The notes beneath the pieces are model-generated. The model saw nothing but the letters and a program-made list of their open reading frames with translations, ran no database searches and was not told the origin of the DNA. A stretch of 64,000 nucleotides of DNA from Neodiprion pinetum (lineage: Eukaryota; Arthropoda; Insecta; Hymenoptera; Diprionidae): the NCBI RefSeq assembly GCF_021155775.2, contig NC_060232.1, forward strand, positions 28,527,922-28,591,921, written 5' to 3'. The position numbers and the translations under genes were made by a program. This document shows positions 36,706-49,860 of this stretch, one piece after another. How positions within the stretch are numbered: position 1 is the first letter of the stretch; every line of letters starts with the position of its first letter.

Positions 36706-39700
36706 TATCGATTGATATATAGAATGATTCCGGTAGGTACGCCAAAATTGGTATGTGCAACGTCTCGCGTGTCATTTCGCTTCCGTAACAATCATACACA
36801 CAGTCACGTTACATCCATACGGAGATGAAGAAAGAAAACCCACCGTGATATCATTTTTGCACGTAGCCTGAAACGATGTCTAAAACAAATCATCGCGTTG
36901 ATCTACTTTGTTGAAAGTATAATTTATAGTTCGCTTTCTCGGTGTATAAATAATAACACACATCGCGAGCTTTGTTCAACAATGTGTATTCTCACCACAT
37001 AATCGTTATCACCGGTGAATTTTTTTCAAAACAACGACAGTATAAGCTGATCGAATGATTGTAGGAAATTTTTTAAGACTCCTGTAACTTTTAGAACGGA
37101 TTGCGAGTGTGAAACTGAAAGTTTGGCATTGCCATCGTGCGAATAAGCCTGTCGGTGCATCGATCGAAAGGTGACGTCGAAAAAAGCTCGTAAGAGATGA
37201 ACGTGTGTATGTATAACTGACATAATGCTGAAATGTGATAAAACGGAAACGGACGTTACATCACTCGGACGGGGCCGCCTGCAGACAATAAGTGAACGAG
37301 GTCCGTGTAAAGCGCTCGGCATGCGGTAATGTGCCTCGGTATATCCGGCAGTGATGACCAACGTTGTGGGCGTTTCCGTGAGACGTAACAGGAGAAGACT
37401 GAATTCTCTTCGTTCCAACGCCGAGGACCTCAAAATCCCACCTAGGATGACATCCGAGTGTTGTAAGAAACTCGAGAATTTCTCTATGCCTAAACCCAAT
37501 CACACCGTTATTATGAACCCGACTGATACCCCGCGATTGATATTCCTCGCGAGGAAGACATTAGCCATGTTCGTCGCGCCCTCGAATTGACAGCAGCTAG
37601 TACGAATCACGCATGATTACATTTGTTCGCCGATTCGTATAATCTGGGATCGCTAATTCGTAGAGAACAGCGCAATGCCAACGGACGTTAAGCGTTCTCC
37701 GAAGCTTTAATTCGGGCGCCTTGATCAACTCGTACGTGACCAGAAGGCATTACGGGCGATTATAATGACTCGACAGGATGGCGATAAACCGGGGAAATCC
37801 GACTAACGATCATCCGTGGGGAAAAAAATTATACTTTTCCTCAATCAGTGCCGTGATTAGGATAGCAGACATCACGTGCTACTGTTAATGCGACTGGCTG
37901 AATTTCAAGAAAATGTGTCACTCGAGAGTCGGTGCACGTTGAAGGGCACGTGATTGTACGAACAGACAACGAAACAATGAATTCTCACAGTTAGATCGTA
38001 GGAAAATTGACGCGGTATTTCACTTCGACTGATAAACTCGTGATCGTCGACCGGACTGCATACGTGTGGCCTTGAACGCAAGGAATCCGCAATCAAAATT
38101 GCGGCGTGTTATTACTGCGAAGATTCAGTTGAGCTGCAGAAACTCTGGCGATCCGACTCCTATATCTTCGGCGAACGATGCGGCACTTCGGCTGCATGGC
38201 TGCACGACCTGGTTTCGAAAACGTCTGATTCGATATGTTGGCGCCTGGCGCGAGACCGCGACTGAAAGGCACCGAAACGTCGGTCAGAGGATCGTTACGG
38301 TCGTGAGTTAAAAATTGATGGAGAATTGTCGATTTCTTTGAAACAAGCCGTACTACGCGCAACTCGAAGGGAGGTGGAAAAAATGGCGAAAAATTAGAAG
38401 CGTTGTAGCGTCGACCAACGTTACAGCTCCGCGGCTTACGATACGAGCAAAGGCTGCGAGAAAATTTCCGCGTATAACAATTGTGATTGGCGGTTTTATC
38501 GCCGGACTACGAGCCATGATCCTTCCCGGTACAATAACATCGATTACGACTGACCCACGGATTATTTTCATCCGAAAATCATCGGCTACGTGCCAAATTC
38601 AAAGCGCCAATCTCCGCGGGTTATCTCGACTCGGTGTCACGTGATTCCTGCCAATCGTCGATGCCTTTTCGTCGTACACCAGAAGCTGTCAGAGGCTGTT
38701 TACCGCGATGATCCGCAGTATCCATGCAAAAAGCGAGGCTATCGTCATCGCGTCCACTTCTAATATTGGTTTACACTTTATCGCTCTCGGACATAACCGT
38801 GTTCAACCTGCTTAGGTCATACGCACATATCCTGAGGAACGACGACCGTCCATCTCGCATTTCGATCCGCATCCGTAGACGCTCTGTTCGCAGAAAAATA
38901 TCACGCGGAAAGCAGCTGGCTTGATAAAAACAAGTGAGCTTTAAGGAATTCGCGAATCAGCTGAACAAACCCAGCGTGCAGGCGCCGAACCGAACGTGAC
39001 CTAAGATAAGCCAACCAGACCCGACAAAATAGTCAATCAATTAGCAAGATAGACAATGCCTCATTTCTCCCCCAAACTCTTCCAAATCACCAGCTATACG
39101 AGTACATCGAAGGCCAGCTCGGTGTCGTTCGCAACCAGAGCCGAGTTTGTTGTTGGTATCCGAATGCCGGAGAAGTACGAGCTACGTTATGTTTCTGTGG
39201 TGATTAAAAGCGTTCGCATACCTACGTTGCTCTTGAGTGATAAGGGAAATCCGCATCTGGCAGCATTAGAATGTTGCCTGAACGACGTGGCTTTGGAAGT
39301 TGGACCGGAGAAGCAGGTTCGACCCGTAATATACAGATACTGGTGGCTGTAGATACCACAAGCCGCATCCCCTCTCTTTCTCTCTCTCTCCGTCTTTCTT
39401 TCCGAGGATTTGAACACCGCCAAATTGATACAACATTCCGACGATGGTATGTTTGACCACGGAAATAGAGATGCTAGTCCTTTTCGATAAAGCAGAACGG
39501 TGTGGAGGGAGACGGGTTAACGTTGATTGATATTTGATTAAACTACACGGAATGATAAGCGTGGGGAACTTTGTATGATTACGTCAGTAACATATTTCCA
39601 GGATCCGCTTAGTTCGTTGAAGAATCCGTTACCAGATGGTCGGTCATCGCTGGTGAATACTTCGTCGAGACGTACGAACTTTCTGCTGCCATCGTTACAA

Positions 39701-42558
39701 CGATCATCGAAAAGCTTTACCAGAGTAGACACCTTTTCAGTGTCTATCGGTACCAATATTTACGTTGTTTTTCAACGCGACCTAAGCGTTTTGCGGTTTT
39801 TAGTGAGAAACCATTACGATTAATACGACTGTGGTCTAGACAAGAAAAATAAGATCGAATTGATTCGTAGAGAAGAAAAATATCAACTCTGCGCCATCGG
39901 TTCAGTGTTAATTTCACGGAACAAAAGCTACGCTAGCTCATTGTCGGTATAGTAGTAAGCTCGAAGAATGCTGTACCATCAGACGTGCTGGTGTGGAAAA
40001 CGTAGACGATTGTAAGTAGTGAAAAACAGTACACCGAGCAATCCGAAGCAGCTAGCGTTGTTTGGACGGCAAAAAGATTATCCGTCATTTGTTATTCTGA
40101 AAGTGGAATCACTTTGACAGCAGGAAACTCAGCGTCGCGGGCACGTAGCTCGAATGGCTGAATCGCGATTGAGAAATTCATTACTGTTACTTCTTTCCAA
40201 GTGATCGTGATTATTCATACCACCTACGCTGGAAGAAAATTCAGTTCAATTGATTCGTTTTGCTTAAATTCACCTCATTTGATTCAGACATACTTTGTCT
40301 TCCGAACGCTAAATTTATTTCAATCGATAATATCATCAATTCCGAGCTACAATTAAATTACCAACATATTTGACGTTAATTAATCAAATATTTCATATCT
40401 TTGATAAGGTTCTTTCAAAGTTTCTACTGACGGGTACAAATATTGATCAGAGCATGTATTGAACGAATATGTTACAATTTAACATTTATCTCCCGGTAGA
40501 TGTACGCTCACGATATTTTGATTAAACAAAGTGCTTTCAGACCAAAATACGTGACATGCGGAAAAACCACGGGCAGTAATTTCACATCACGGAATTATTC
40601 TTCTTGCCAAAAAGATTTTCCGCCTGTTTTTCGATGTAAAAGTTTCAGTTTACAGTATCAAAGGTCGCGGTGAGAGTTGAATTTCTGGTACAGATCCGAG
40701 ACCTACATTCGCAGATCCACGGTAAACTCCACGACTTGACCCCATCTGGCATTATAACTGACAGCAGCTAGACTATCACGAGATGCGCAAAGTGATGCCC
40801 TGTACCGAAATGACCGGCGCTATTAATCGGTGTAAATATTTTTCCCGCACAGTGAGCGACTTTTTTAAAAATAATACACATATTTTTCCCTTAATGGTGA
40901 CAAAAGTGAATAAAACCGTAGTTTCGTTTATTTTACTGTATTTATTATTTTAGGAAACGGTTAGAAGTTACGGTTGGACCGACGAGTTGGTGAAAAATAC
41001 AGATATTTGTATAACTAAGTTTCTCGGGAAAACCATTAGATTCTTCTGACTTCTGCATTAAATGCGTAGCTGAATTCTGATAAATATCGTCAATTGAAAT
41101 TGTTATAGTAATTATAAATTCTCTTCGATGGATTGAAAGTATAGAAATTTGATCTCGGTTAATAAAAAAGAAGCCACAAAGACGTAATATAAACGTCGGA
41201 GGTTTTCTCGCAACATTTCCTATCACTGATTTTTACATTTACTTCTTTTCTTATTTCCTCAACCAATAATGAAAATTGCAAATTTGTAACCGCACGCGGT
41301 TATTCGCACTTTACAAGCGTACCTACATGTACCTGTACAGTTGTACATACCTTAACGAACGTCATTGGCAAAGGACTTGGGCATACATTTTCGCAATGCA
41401 TAAACGATAAGATTCCCGAGAACCGTGATATCATAAGACGAGATAAAGCTATAGACAAGATGAAACCGTCTCTTCGCCGCGACCTCGCGAGTTTGGATCA
41501 CCGTCGCACATTCACTAATTTTTTATCGAGTCTTCGTACAATCCGTACTTCGTATCCTGAAATTTTTGGTGTTAGTAGGTGAGGCGACCGAGGTTTACAT
41601 ATGTATGAATTTTTTTTATCTGCACGTTCGCATATTTGTATGCCTATTTTACGCCTGGTAAGAAGTGAATTTTTTTTTCAACGCAAAGAAACTGCAAGGA
41701 GAGCGAATATCTTGCAATGAGCGTTTCACTGCAGAGAGGAAAGTTTTTCCATCGAAGCCGCGCGTCTGCTCGCTACGTGACTATGAATTCTCATATTCGG
41801 TGAAATAATGGAGGCGGGGGATAAAAAAATGATACCTGCAAGCGAGTTTCTTTTTTTTTAAAGTTTTTATTCACTAGAGACGAACGTAAGAATATTTTTT
41901 GATTGTCGCCAAAACGACCTCGTGCGAAATTCCTCAACGAATAACCACACGAGACGTCATGTTCAACGAAGTGATTCAAACACTATAATTATTGATTAAA
42001 ATATACCGCCTGCACACGGACTCCCACACATAGCTACGTAAGCATCAAGTGTGACGCCATTATATCCTACTCAGCGCATAATATGACCAACTGAGATATG
42101 TCAAAATCGTAAATCTTTGGCAGAAGCGTTTTATTGTCCGTGACATCACGCTTCCGGTGAGCTATGAAACCGTGTTCCACAAGTCTTGTGTGACTCGCAA
42201 ATAATATAACTTTACATAGTTTTCCTTGAATATATAAATCATGCGTGAGAAGGAACTGGAGGTAGACGTATTATGCGACGAAGCGTCAGTCTTCGGATGC
42301 TATAGAATTCTCACGATCAGCCTATGATGGTCGTTGATTTTGTTTAAAAAAACAAAAACACGAAAAGAAGAAACGTACGTCGGTAGCCGGTAAGAAAAAC
42401 TGGGTCGAGAAACTTGCTTCCAAACAGTCGATCGATTTAATGTCCAATTTGCGTCGGTCAACCGCAATACGTTCATCTCTCTATCAATCTAATCGGAGTG
42501 AGGTAGGCGAACAGCTGTTGACAGAGAATGGCCGAGATAAGTTCCGCGTTATCTTGCT

Positions 42559-42586
42559 TCTCGAGAACTCTCGAGAACTCTCGAGG
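42559..42586. repeat. Short tandem of TCTCGAGAAC units
   Basis: TCTCGAGAAC occurs twice, followed by a partial third TCTCGAGG, giving three CTCGAG palindromes ten bases apart. It could be a protein-binding cluster, but no known site is matched. Confidence 0.4.
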
Positions 42587-44210
42587 AGTCACCGCCTTAA
42601 TAGGAAGCAAATTAATAGCGTAGCCGTGATTTGCAAATCCGTGTAGTCTACGCTTATATTACACAACCGCGGTTTCACTGCGAGTTAACGTTTGATTGAT
42701 AGAAGCTTGGCCGAGACGCGCGATCGGCGGGAAGATTCGTATTCCGATATAAAAACGATACCACGTGAAGACCCGGTCTCGTGCCAGTGAATTTGGTCGA
42801 GACGCAGAATATTGCGAATTTTCGGAATGATCAGCTCGGGTGATGGAACCAAACTCGCGATCAGCTTGCGAAGATTAGGTGCGGCTGCAAAATCGTCAGA
42901 CGGTAAACTCTGAGCACAAAATCTCAGATTCGCCGTTCGAAAAGTGAGTTCAACAACGCTCAACGTTCTGTTATCCATAATGTATCAGCTCCTCGCACGA
43001 TTCCGTGGCACAATTGAAGAAATATCAGCAACAAAACCGCCCCCACTTCTCACCCCAAGCGCCATACGATACGGCAAAGCAAATACGAAACAATTTCTCT
43101 TTTTCCGTGCCCTATCTCGCCGCCGACGACGTCTTTCCACTCCGTCGCGATGTACTTTATACGCATACACTCCTCTTACTACATATCCGCTCTCTGCACA
43201 ACGGTATTCGTTAGGACGCTACCTCAGCAGTTACTTCTCGTGCAATAACTCGCTTTCTATAAAGATTTTTGCTTAAGGAAACCTGCTGCAGAGCTAAGGA
43301 TGATAATTTTAATGAAAAATCTCACTGAAACAGTAGATATCCAACATTATTTGTTCGAACTTCGACGAGCAAATGACGGTGTAAAACGATTTTTTATCAA
43401 ACTTTTCTTTTTCTGCTCCGACTCGCCGATTGGGATTTTATCACGGCGGAAATAACGAAAATAACAATAATAAATAAAAAAAAAAAAAATTTTACTACAC
43501 CGCATCGTAGATCGAGAAGTCCAATCAATGATTATCCCACCGTTTTTACACATCGCCAGCTCGTATCTATCGACAGATAGAGGTTTCTTTTCTACTCGAG
43601 TCGAGTCGAGTTGTATGTACGGTAGTCAATAAGCTTCAGCCTTCGTGAATTACATCATCGTACCACGCATGCACTCATTTACACCAGCGGAAATGAAAGC
43701 CTGTATGACTTGTACGAGTGACGTGACTCAGATTTTAGTGAATTTGAGATCCCGTTCACCGGCTGCCAATCAAATAAGCCTCGCATACAAATATACAAAT
43801 TCTAATTTATTCATACACCGTTTTACGATGTTTAGAAGTTAGTAAAGAGATCCAACGATCCGAAACATGTGAACAGGAAGTGTCCCCCTAAAAATTAAAA
43901 AAACAAATTAGCGAGTACAAAGATTCGATTGGATAAGAAAACGGGCGGAATAAAAAATCCATTAAACTTTTGACGTATATTTACAACGAGCTTTTTGTCC
44001 GGCGCCACGCATTGTGAGTAACTGCAACATTACACAAGGAATTTAGGTGCTGAGTAGGTACGAGGCGACTTTCACCTAGAATAGACAAATAAATTTAGGA
44101 GAAAAAAATTCAATTGAAATTAAACACCTGTCAGCGCAGCGGTGAGAAATTTCTCGTCTCGACCAAGACCGCTAATACATATTTTTTTATTCTCCTTTTT
44201 CCTGCCAAAG

Positions 44211-44237
44211 GCTGGCGCCGGTACAACTGGCGCCAGC
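44211..44237. repeat. Perfect 9-bp stem, 9-base loop hairpin
   Basis: GCTGGCGCC and GGCGCCAGC flank GGTACAACT. Each arm contains the GGCGCC palindrome. No run of T follows, so this is not a terminator; its function is unknown. Confidence 0.5.
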
Positions 44238-44456
44238 TTCCCACCGCAGAACAATTGACAAGGTGAACCAGAGTTGCAGACCCACACCTAGAAGCGGGGG
44301 GGTAACACGAGATATACAGAGATCGTAGACCTGCGCGGGAAGTCGGGGAGAAACGTGTCCTGGACGCGTGGCTACGTTATACAGATGTAATTGCACGTGG
44401 AAACCCGAAGCATGTAGGTCGTTACCGTAAAACTTTAGCTGTTAAAATCAGATTCG

Positions 44457-44845
44457 CACTGAGAAAAATTTCATTTTGTTACAGTAACTAGAAAAATTCA
44501 GTAAAACAGGTATCATTGAAAAAAACTGTTTGAATGTTGTTGGAGTTACGAAAAACGAGGTACGCGTAACCATTTTGCGCTATTGTCGATCCTTTTTTGG
44601 TTATTGCAATACAAAATCAGTTTCTGAGGTTTACTCTACTTTTTTAGTTAAACAAGGCTTTAACGTCAATTTATCGTTGCACAAGCGTTAAATTTTCGCA
44701 ACGGTTGCAAGAAAATATAGTAACAGTGATCGTAATGTGATAGAATTAAACTAATTTTCATTTTGTACCTAGAACTATGCGTTTCGGTTGTGGTGAAAAA
44801 TGAAAAGAACTGAGCAGTAACCGGAACTAGAAATTTCTCTCAGTG
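44457..44845 (+). mobile_element. Non-autonomous DNA transposon-like element, copy 1 (389 bp)
   Basis: It starts CACTGAGAAAAATTTC and ends with the reverse complement of CACTGAGAGAAATTTC, so the terminal inverted repeats match at 15 of 16 bases. It has no coding frame. It aligns along its length with the reverse complement of 62864-63291 at roughly 85-90% by eye; copy 2 has about 40 more bases. No convincing target-site duplication remains here (CG left, TG right). A TIR-type MITE is the natural reading; the superfamily is uncertain. Confidence 0.75.
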
Positions 44846-45572
44846 TGGTATCAGCGAACAGTGACAAACAGTTTGTGCGAGTCTGATTGAACTTGGAATA
44901 AAAAATAACTCGTTGCTAATCCACCAGAGTGCCTTGTATTGCATTCACGAGTTATTTGTCTCGTAGAGTTGGACGAGCGTTGAAGATAACGGAAAGTAAA
45001 TTTGGATAATTTCTTAAGTTTTGAATTTATTGAAATAAAACTAATCAACTCGGAAGTTGATTGTTTCCTCGTGATGTACGTACAAAAAATTTGTCACGAT
45101 AAGAACCGACGTTCACGGTACGCCAGATCTTTTGCTGATACTTGAAGAGACTCAGGGGAAATTACATAACGAATGAATCTTACGCGTTGCAGTTTCGAGA
45201 AGATTTAAGAGAAGCGTATACGAGACTTGCCGCAGCGGTGGAACCCTGAATTGCATTAGTGTAAACAAGTGTCGGGAACTGCAGAGATGGGTATGTATAT
45301 GAGCTGAAGATTAAGGGGCAAAGAATAGAGGCTGCGGGAACGATTTAACCGAGAGGTCTGCGGTTTGTCAGCTATAAGTGCGTAGCTCGTCTTAAGTCGA
45401 GTCAAGCGAAGTCAAGTGGTAGATTAAAGGTTACGTTCGAGCCGGGTATCGAGGACGACCGAACAATTATCAATAAAATTAATTGCTCCAAGGCACTGGC
45501 CGCAAACACGCGACCCTGAGTACAATACTAATTAATTATTATTATCCTGCCCATTGTTCGCCATCGACTTAC

Positions 45573-45618
45573 CTTTCCAACCGCCTCCTACGACGACGCC
45601 CGGTGTCCGATATAATAG
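45573..45618 (-). other. Strong donor site with short possible exon
   Basis: The donor GGAAAG|GTAAGT is a near-perfect match. The nearest usable acceptor (GTACTTATATAG) would give a 46-base exon; two frames are open, one giving LLYRTPGVVVGGGWK. The acceptor is weak, so a first, untranslated exon is as likely. Confidence 0.15.
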
Positions 45619-46036
45619 CTATATAAGTACGCGCACCTATGTGGGTGGACGATCACCCTTGACCGGCATATATGTATAGGTACACACGCGTGTCATGTTC
45701 GGGTACACGCGTGCTTTTACGGCTGTACGAAGAGGCGCCCGGTTATAGGTGTAGGCGCGGGTCAATTATAAACGGTGTAGCTAATGGGAGTGCCTATGCA
45801 TTTGTTTCACTTGACGAGTGGTAATTGAAGTCGAAAATCGGCCGTTAGAAAACGCCACACGCAGCGCTAAGAATTCTTTCGAGTATATGTAATACGGTAA
45901 ATTGAAATGCGCGACGCTGATAAGCAAACCGGCAACGTGCATCCGCGGAGTATTCGTGTCTGGGGACAATTATCGTTGTACGGATAGCTGGGTCATTTTG
46001 CCGTAATCTTACAATTACGGATGTAGATCTACTCAC

Positions 46037-46052
46037 CGAATTCAACGTCTTC
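46037..46052 (-). other. Candidate 16-base microexon
   Basis: Minus-strand acceptor GTTGTACCCAG and donor TTCG|GTGAGTAG enclose GAAGACGTTGAATTCG (EDVEF plus one base). An alternative acceptor ten bases upstream (ATACCTAG) would give 26 bases. A chance pairing is likely. Confidence 0.12.
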
Positions 46053-48424
46053 CTGGGTACAACTAGGTATGTATACGTATGATGTCTGTCTGCTGTTTAA
46101 TTGGCGCGAAATGATGTTATCTTGCAACAAACTTACAATTAGACGACCTTTGTTATAACGTATGATCTATACGAATCAAAGAAATGATCGATGCAAACGG
46201 AGAGTCAGGCTTTCTGAAACTCGCCTAGATTTTCGATAACCGGCGATTGATGATACGGTTAAATGTACGGAAAAATAACCGGATTAATAATTTTCAGCAA
46301 AATGACTCGGGGTTTTTCAATCTTCAAAGTTACGTTACACGTATGACTTGAAATATTATTTTTCATCAAATTTTCTATTCGACAACTGAGTCGGAAACCT
46401 GAAGCGTGGTAATTTCTTAAAGATATCCATAAAAATCAAGCTTCAGAAATCGTTGAACTTAATTTATTTGTACGATGAATTTTTTACAGTTAATTTTGAA
46501 TACACTCCGTTCGACCAGACAGTAATTTCAATACTGTATGAAAGTTCGTACACAGAAAAATTGATATTTAAATATCGAAACTTCATAACTTGGCAAGCCT
46601 GCAACAAGTCAAGCATCTTCGTTTTATCGTCCGAATCGAGAACGTTCGCATCTGTTCATGACGAATCTCTCGGTCAGTTTCGAACGAGATTTAAGTCATC
46701 ATAGATCATCAAATTTGATAATTTTCTTGCGGGGAAAAATCAGGTCAGATGAAGTGACTTGGACTTAAATTCAGTTCCTCGTAAATTTTAAGTTATAATT
46801 TGACGACGAGCATATTTCTTCATTGCGGTGTACGCATTGAAAGTAAGTCAAAGGCAAAGCTGTCAAATATTCGTAAGTGGCAGACCTTCGACTTTTTTGA
46901 CATGATTGGACCCAGGCCTTAATTACGTGCTCTTCAATCATCGAGCATTAAGATATCACGACTAATCGGGACGAAGCATGGTACGTAGTAGCATTTGGAA
47001 CAGACGAGAAAACGGCTGCGCTCTCCGCGACAAAAATTGCCATATTGTTTACATATTAATCTGTACCGACTTCTTGATCTATGCCTACCCTTATCTGATA
47101 CGTTGTAACTGCTATCGTACAATGGTTGATGGTCGTTGTAAATTATTTCACTGTCAGATAAATTCAATTAACTATATCTGATACCTACAGATATAGGAGT
47201 CAATCGTACGAACAGTGCCTTGAAAACAAAACGAAAAATGGCACTAATCATCAGTCACGAGGATGTATGTAAGATTCTGCAACGCAATATTGTGCTTCTT
47301 CGTCGTAAGTATATTGTAACGTACGTCCGACGACTTACTACCCACATCAGTCTTCGTCAGCCATTGACTAACATCAATTCGTACATCTCACTCTAATTAT
47401 CGATCGATTATAAAACGGAATTTTTTATTTATTTTTTTTTTTCTCTTGGCACGTAATTTTCGCTATCGAGCGACGATTGGCGCAGAGACGAATCAGAGAT
47501 CGAACGATACACAGGCCCCCGAGGGGATTATGTAAAACGGTATCACATCCATGAAAACATGAATAATCGAGGCGTTTACAGAGCAAGTTCGCCGTGTGAC
47601 AAAAACATCGTCCCTTATCATTTCGTGCCTCGGATGTATTCGGTATACATGTTTTTGTCAAACCAACAAAAGTTATGATTCGGAATGTTTTCAGAAAAGT
47701 ATGAGTAATCGCCACGTGAGTGCTATGCCAATACGAGGTGGTATCAGTAAATGCTGAGTACGATAACTCACAATCTGAAGTACCAGAGAATTGTAAACTA
47801 CACGCGCATATTCACGGGCTTTGAAAAATGTAAACAAAATGATTTGTGAAACGTGGTAGGTACGGAAAGGAGAATACTTGACGAATTTCCAGTGCCGAAC
47901 AGATGTCTCTCATGGAATTCGTCATTCATCGGCACTGAAACCATCCGGATGAAATCTATTTCCGTAAGAGATTTTCTAGGCATTTCGTGGGGGTGATAAA
48001 AATTTACGCGAGTATGTAAGTACGTGAGATCAAGACCGTGGTTCCGTTCCAGAAAACCCGGGATTTTTCAGCCCTGGTACATAAATCTCGCAGCATCCGG
48101 TGCTGCATGCAGTTACGACCGTGACAGTTCTGCGCACACGCGTAAATGAAAGGTTACCGCACCCCGGGAGAGTATAAACCGGGTGACCAGAAATGCTTCC
48201 GTGAAATAAAAGGGGGAGAAAAAAAAAAGGGCGGCGGCGGAGGAGAAGGTTTCGCCGGATGATTATGCAGATGCGGTCCACGAGACGAAGAACGAACGTG
48301 GGTGGGTTACCGTTGAAAAACCCGAACCTGAAACCACGCGGTCGGGGTCGAACGGGAAAGCTTTTATACTGGCATCAAGCTACCGTCTCGACGCTTGGCG
48401 CGCGCGAGCTTTAGCGCAGGAACG

Positions 48425-48432
48425 TGACGTCA
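48425..48432. promoter_or_regulatory. CRE octamer TGACGTCA
   Basis: Extended palindrome GTGACGTCAC in a CpG-rich stretch (48360-48440). Confidence 0.3.
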
Positions 48433-49805
48433 CGGCTAAGCGCATGAATCTGCATATCTTTAGAACTCGGAGCTGCAACTCTCCGGGATACCCGTCTTAA
48501 CTGCAACGGGAGAATCCGACCGACTGGCCACTTGCGGCTGGACTTGGTCGAGAGGAAATATTACGAGGAGAACTTGCATTGAGAGTCTGCGTGTGCCTCG
48601 TCTTCTTTTCATTCACATTTAACGCCGCAGTCTTGGTGTAGTGATAATATAATCTAGCCGTCAAGCTTGCGGCAACCATTGCATGAATACATCGTAAGGC
48701 GAGCCGACAAATCTGCGAATTATTATTGGAAGCTTGAATGGAAAAGTGGGAAAAATTTTACGAGTGCATTTACACTTTGCGATGTGTTGTTTATTCGGTA
48801 CAATTTTCGAACAGACACTCTATCACAGGGACTCCGAGCTTGGTCCTTTTATTTTCTTTTCTTTTTATATTCGACGTAGTGTAGCGCAGTTTTGACGAAA
48901 ACGAAAAAACACCGGTTTCAATCGAACACTTCAATGCCCGCGATGACGTTATATGTATATACTCATACATTGATTCGCCAGAGAGAAAAGATACAATTTT
49001 CGAAAACCATCTATGTGATTCTTAGACAATTTTCTCGAGTGTTTTATCGTCGTTCAACTCGACCTCAATCACCGCGATTAGAGATTAATTGTGGATAGTG
49101 GAGTAATCGGCTACGAGTTACGTACCCAATTTGGGAGAATCGCGAATGCGCGGGAGATCGTATAATTTTTTTTTTCCGGATCGGCGTAGGAGCTTCGCGA
49201 AGGGTTTTTGTATCGTTACAGGATGAGAAGTGAAATTTACGAGGCACGGACGATCAGTCTCGCAGTCTGGATGCCAGCTACGGCCCGCGGAGCGGGAGGG
49301 GGGTCGGAAAGAAAAACTACTCTCGTAAAGTGTTTTCGGCCCGATGTGAGACACGTCGGCGTATCTCGATAAATTGGATTTGCAAAGTATACATATATAC
49401 ATATAATAAGCGGAGCGAGCATAGAAGCGATTTTCACCCTGTAACAAATGCCGAGCGATCAGGAAGGCGTCCTGCATCATCCGCCCTCCGGCGTAAGGAT
49501 CATCGAACTCCGACGACTCGGTAAAGGGCATAATGAAAGAATTCGTCAGGTGGAAATGAACCATCGGTTGTCCCGCCGGAGATTCCTCCATGGCTTTATC
49601 CTGTAACTATGTAGGGTATAATAGACAAAAAATCGAGGATGAATTGAATACGATCAATGGGAAACGTTACTGTATAGCGATTCACGTTTCGGAAAAAATC
49701 GTTGTTCTGCAATTTTATGAATGTCTGATGATGCGGTAAATTATAACAAGGGCAAATATGTTCATATTTCGAAAACTCAACCACCTCGGTTAATATAAAA
49801 TTGTG

Positions 49806-49860
49806 ATACAGTGGTTTTTTTCCCCCAAGTTTCGTTACGCTAACGTTAATAACTTCAGCT
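49806..49860. repeat. Dispersed repeat family 2, copy c (3' fragment)
   Basis: ATACAGTGGTTTTTTTC followed by TTTCGTTACGCTAACGTTAA and TAACTTCAGC matches the right end of copies a and b, and is closest to copy b. Only about 55 bases can be aligned. Confidence 0.5.

Larger units (their letters stand above)
29615..44210. other. Long stretch without a supported gene
   Basis: Only short frames are present. Coding-like fragments at 39056-39352 plus (ATG start, 98 codons) and 39538-39756 minus are unsupported by splice sites or motifs. A minus donor GCAAG|GTGAGA lies near 30995 without a convincing acceptor. Simple repeats are listed separately. Confidence 0.5.

Noticed and set aside
42559..42586. 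Heat-shock element
   Set aside because: TTC and GAA are four bases apart instead of two, so it is listed only as a short tandem repeat.
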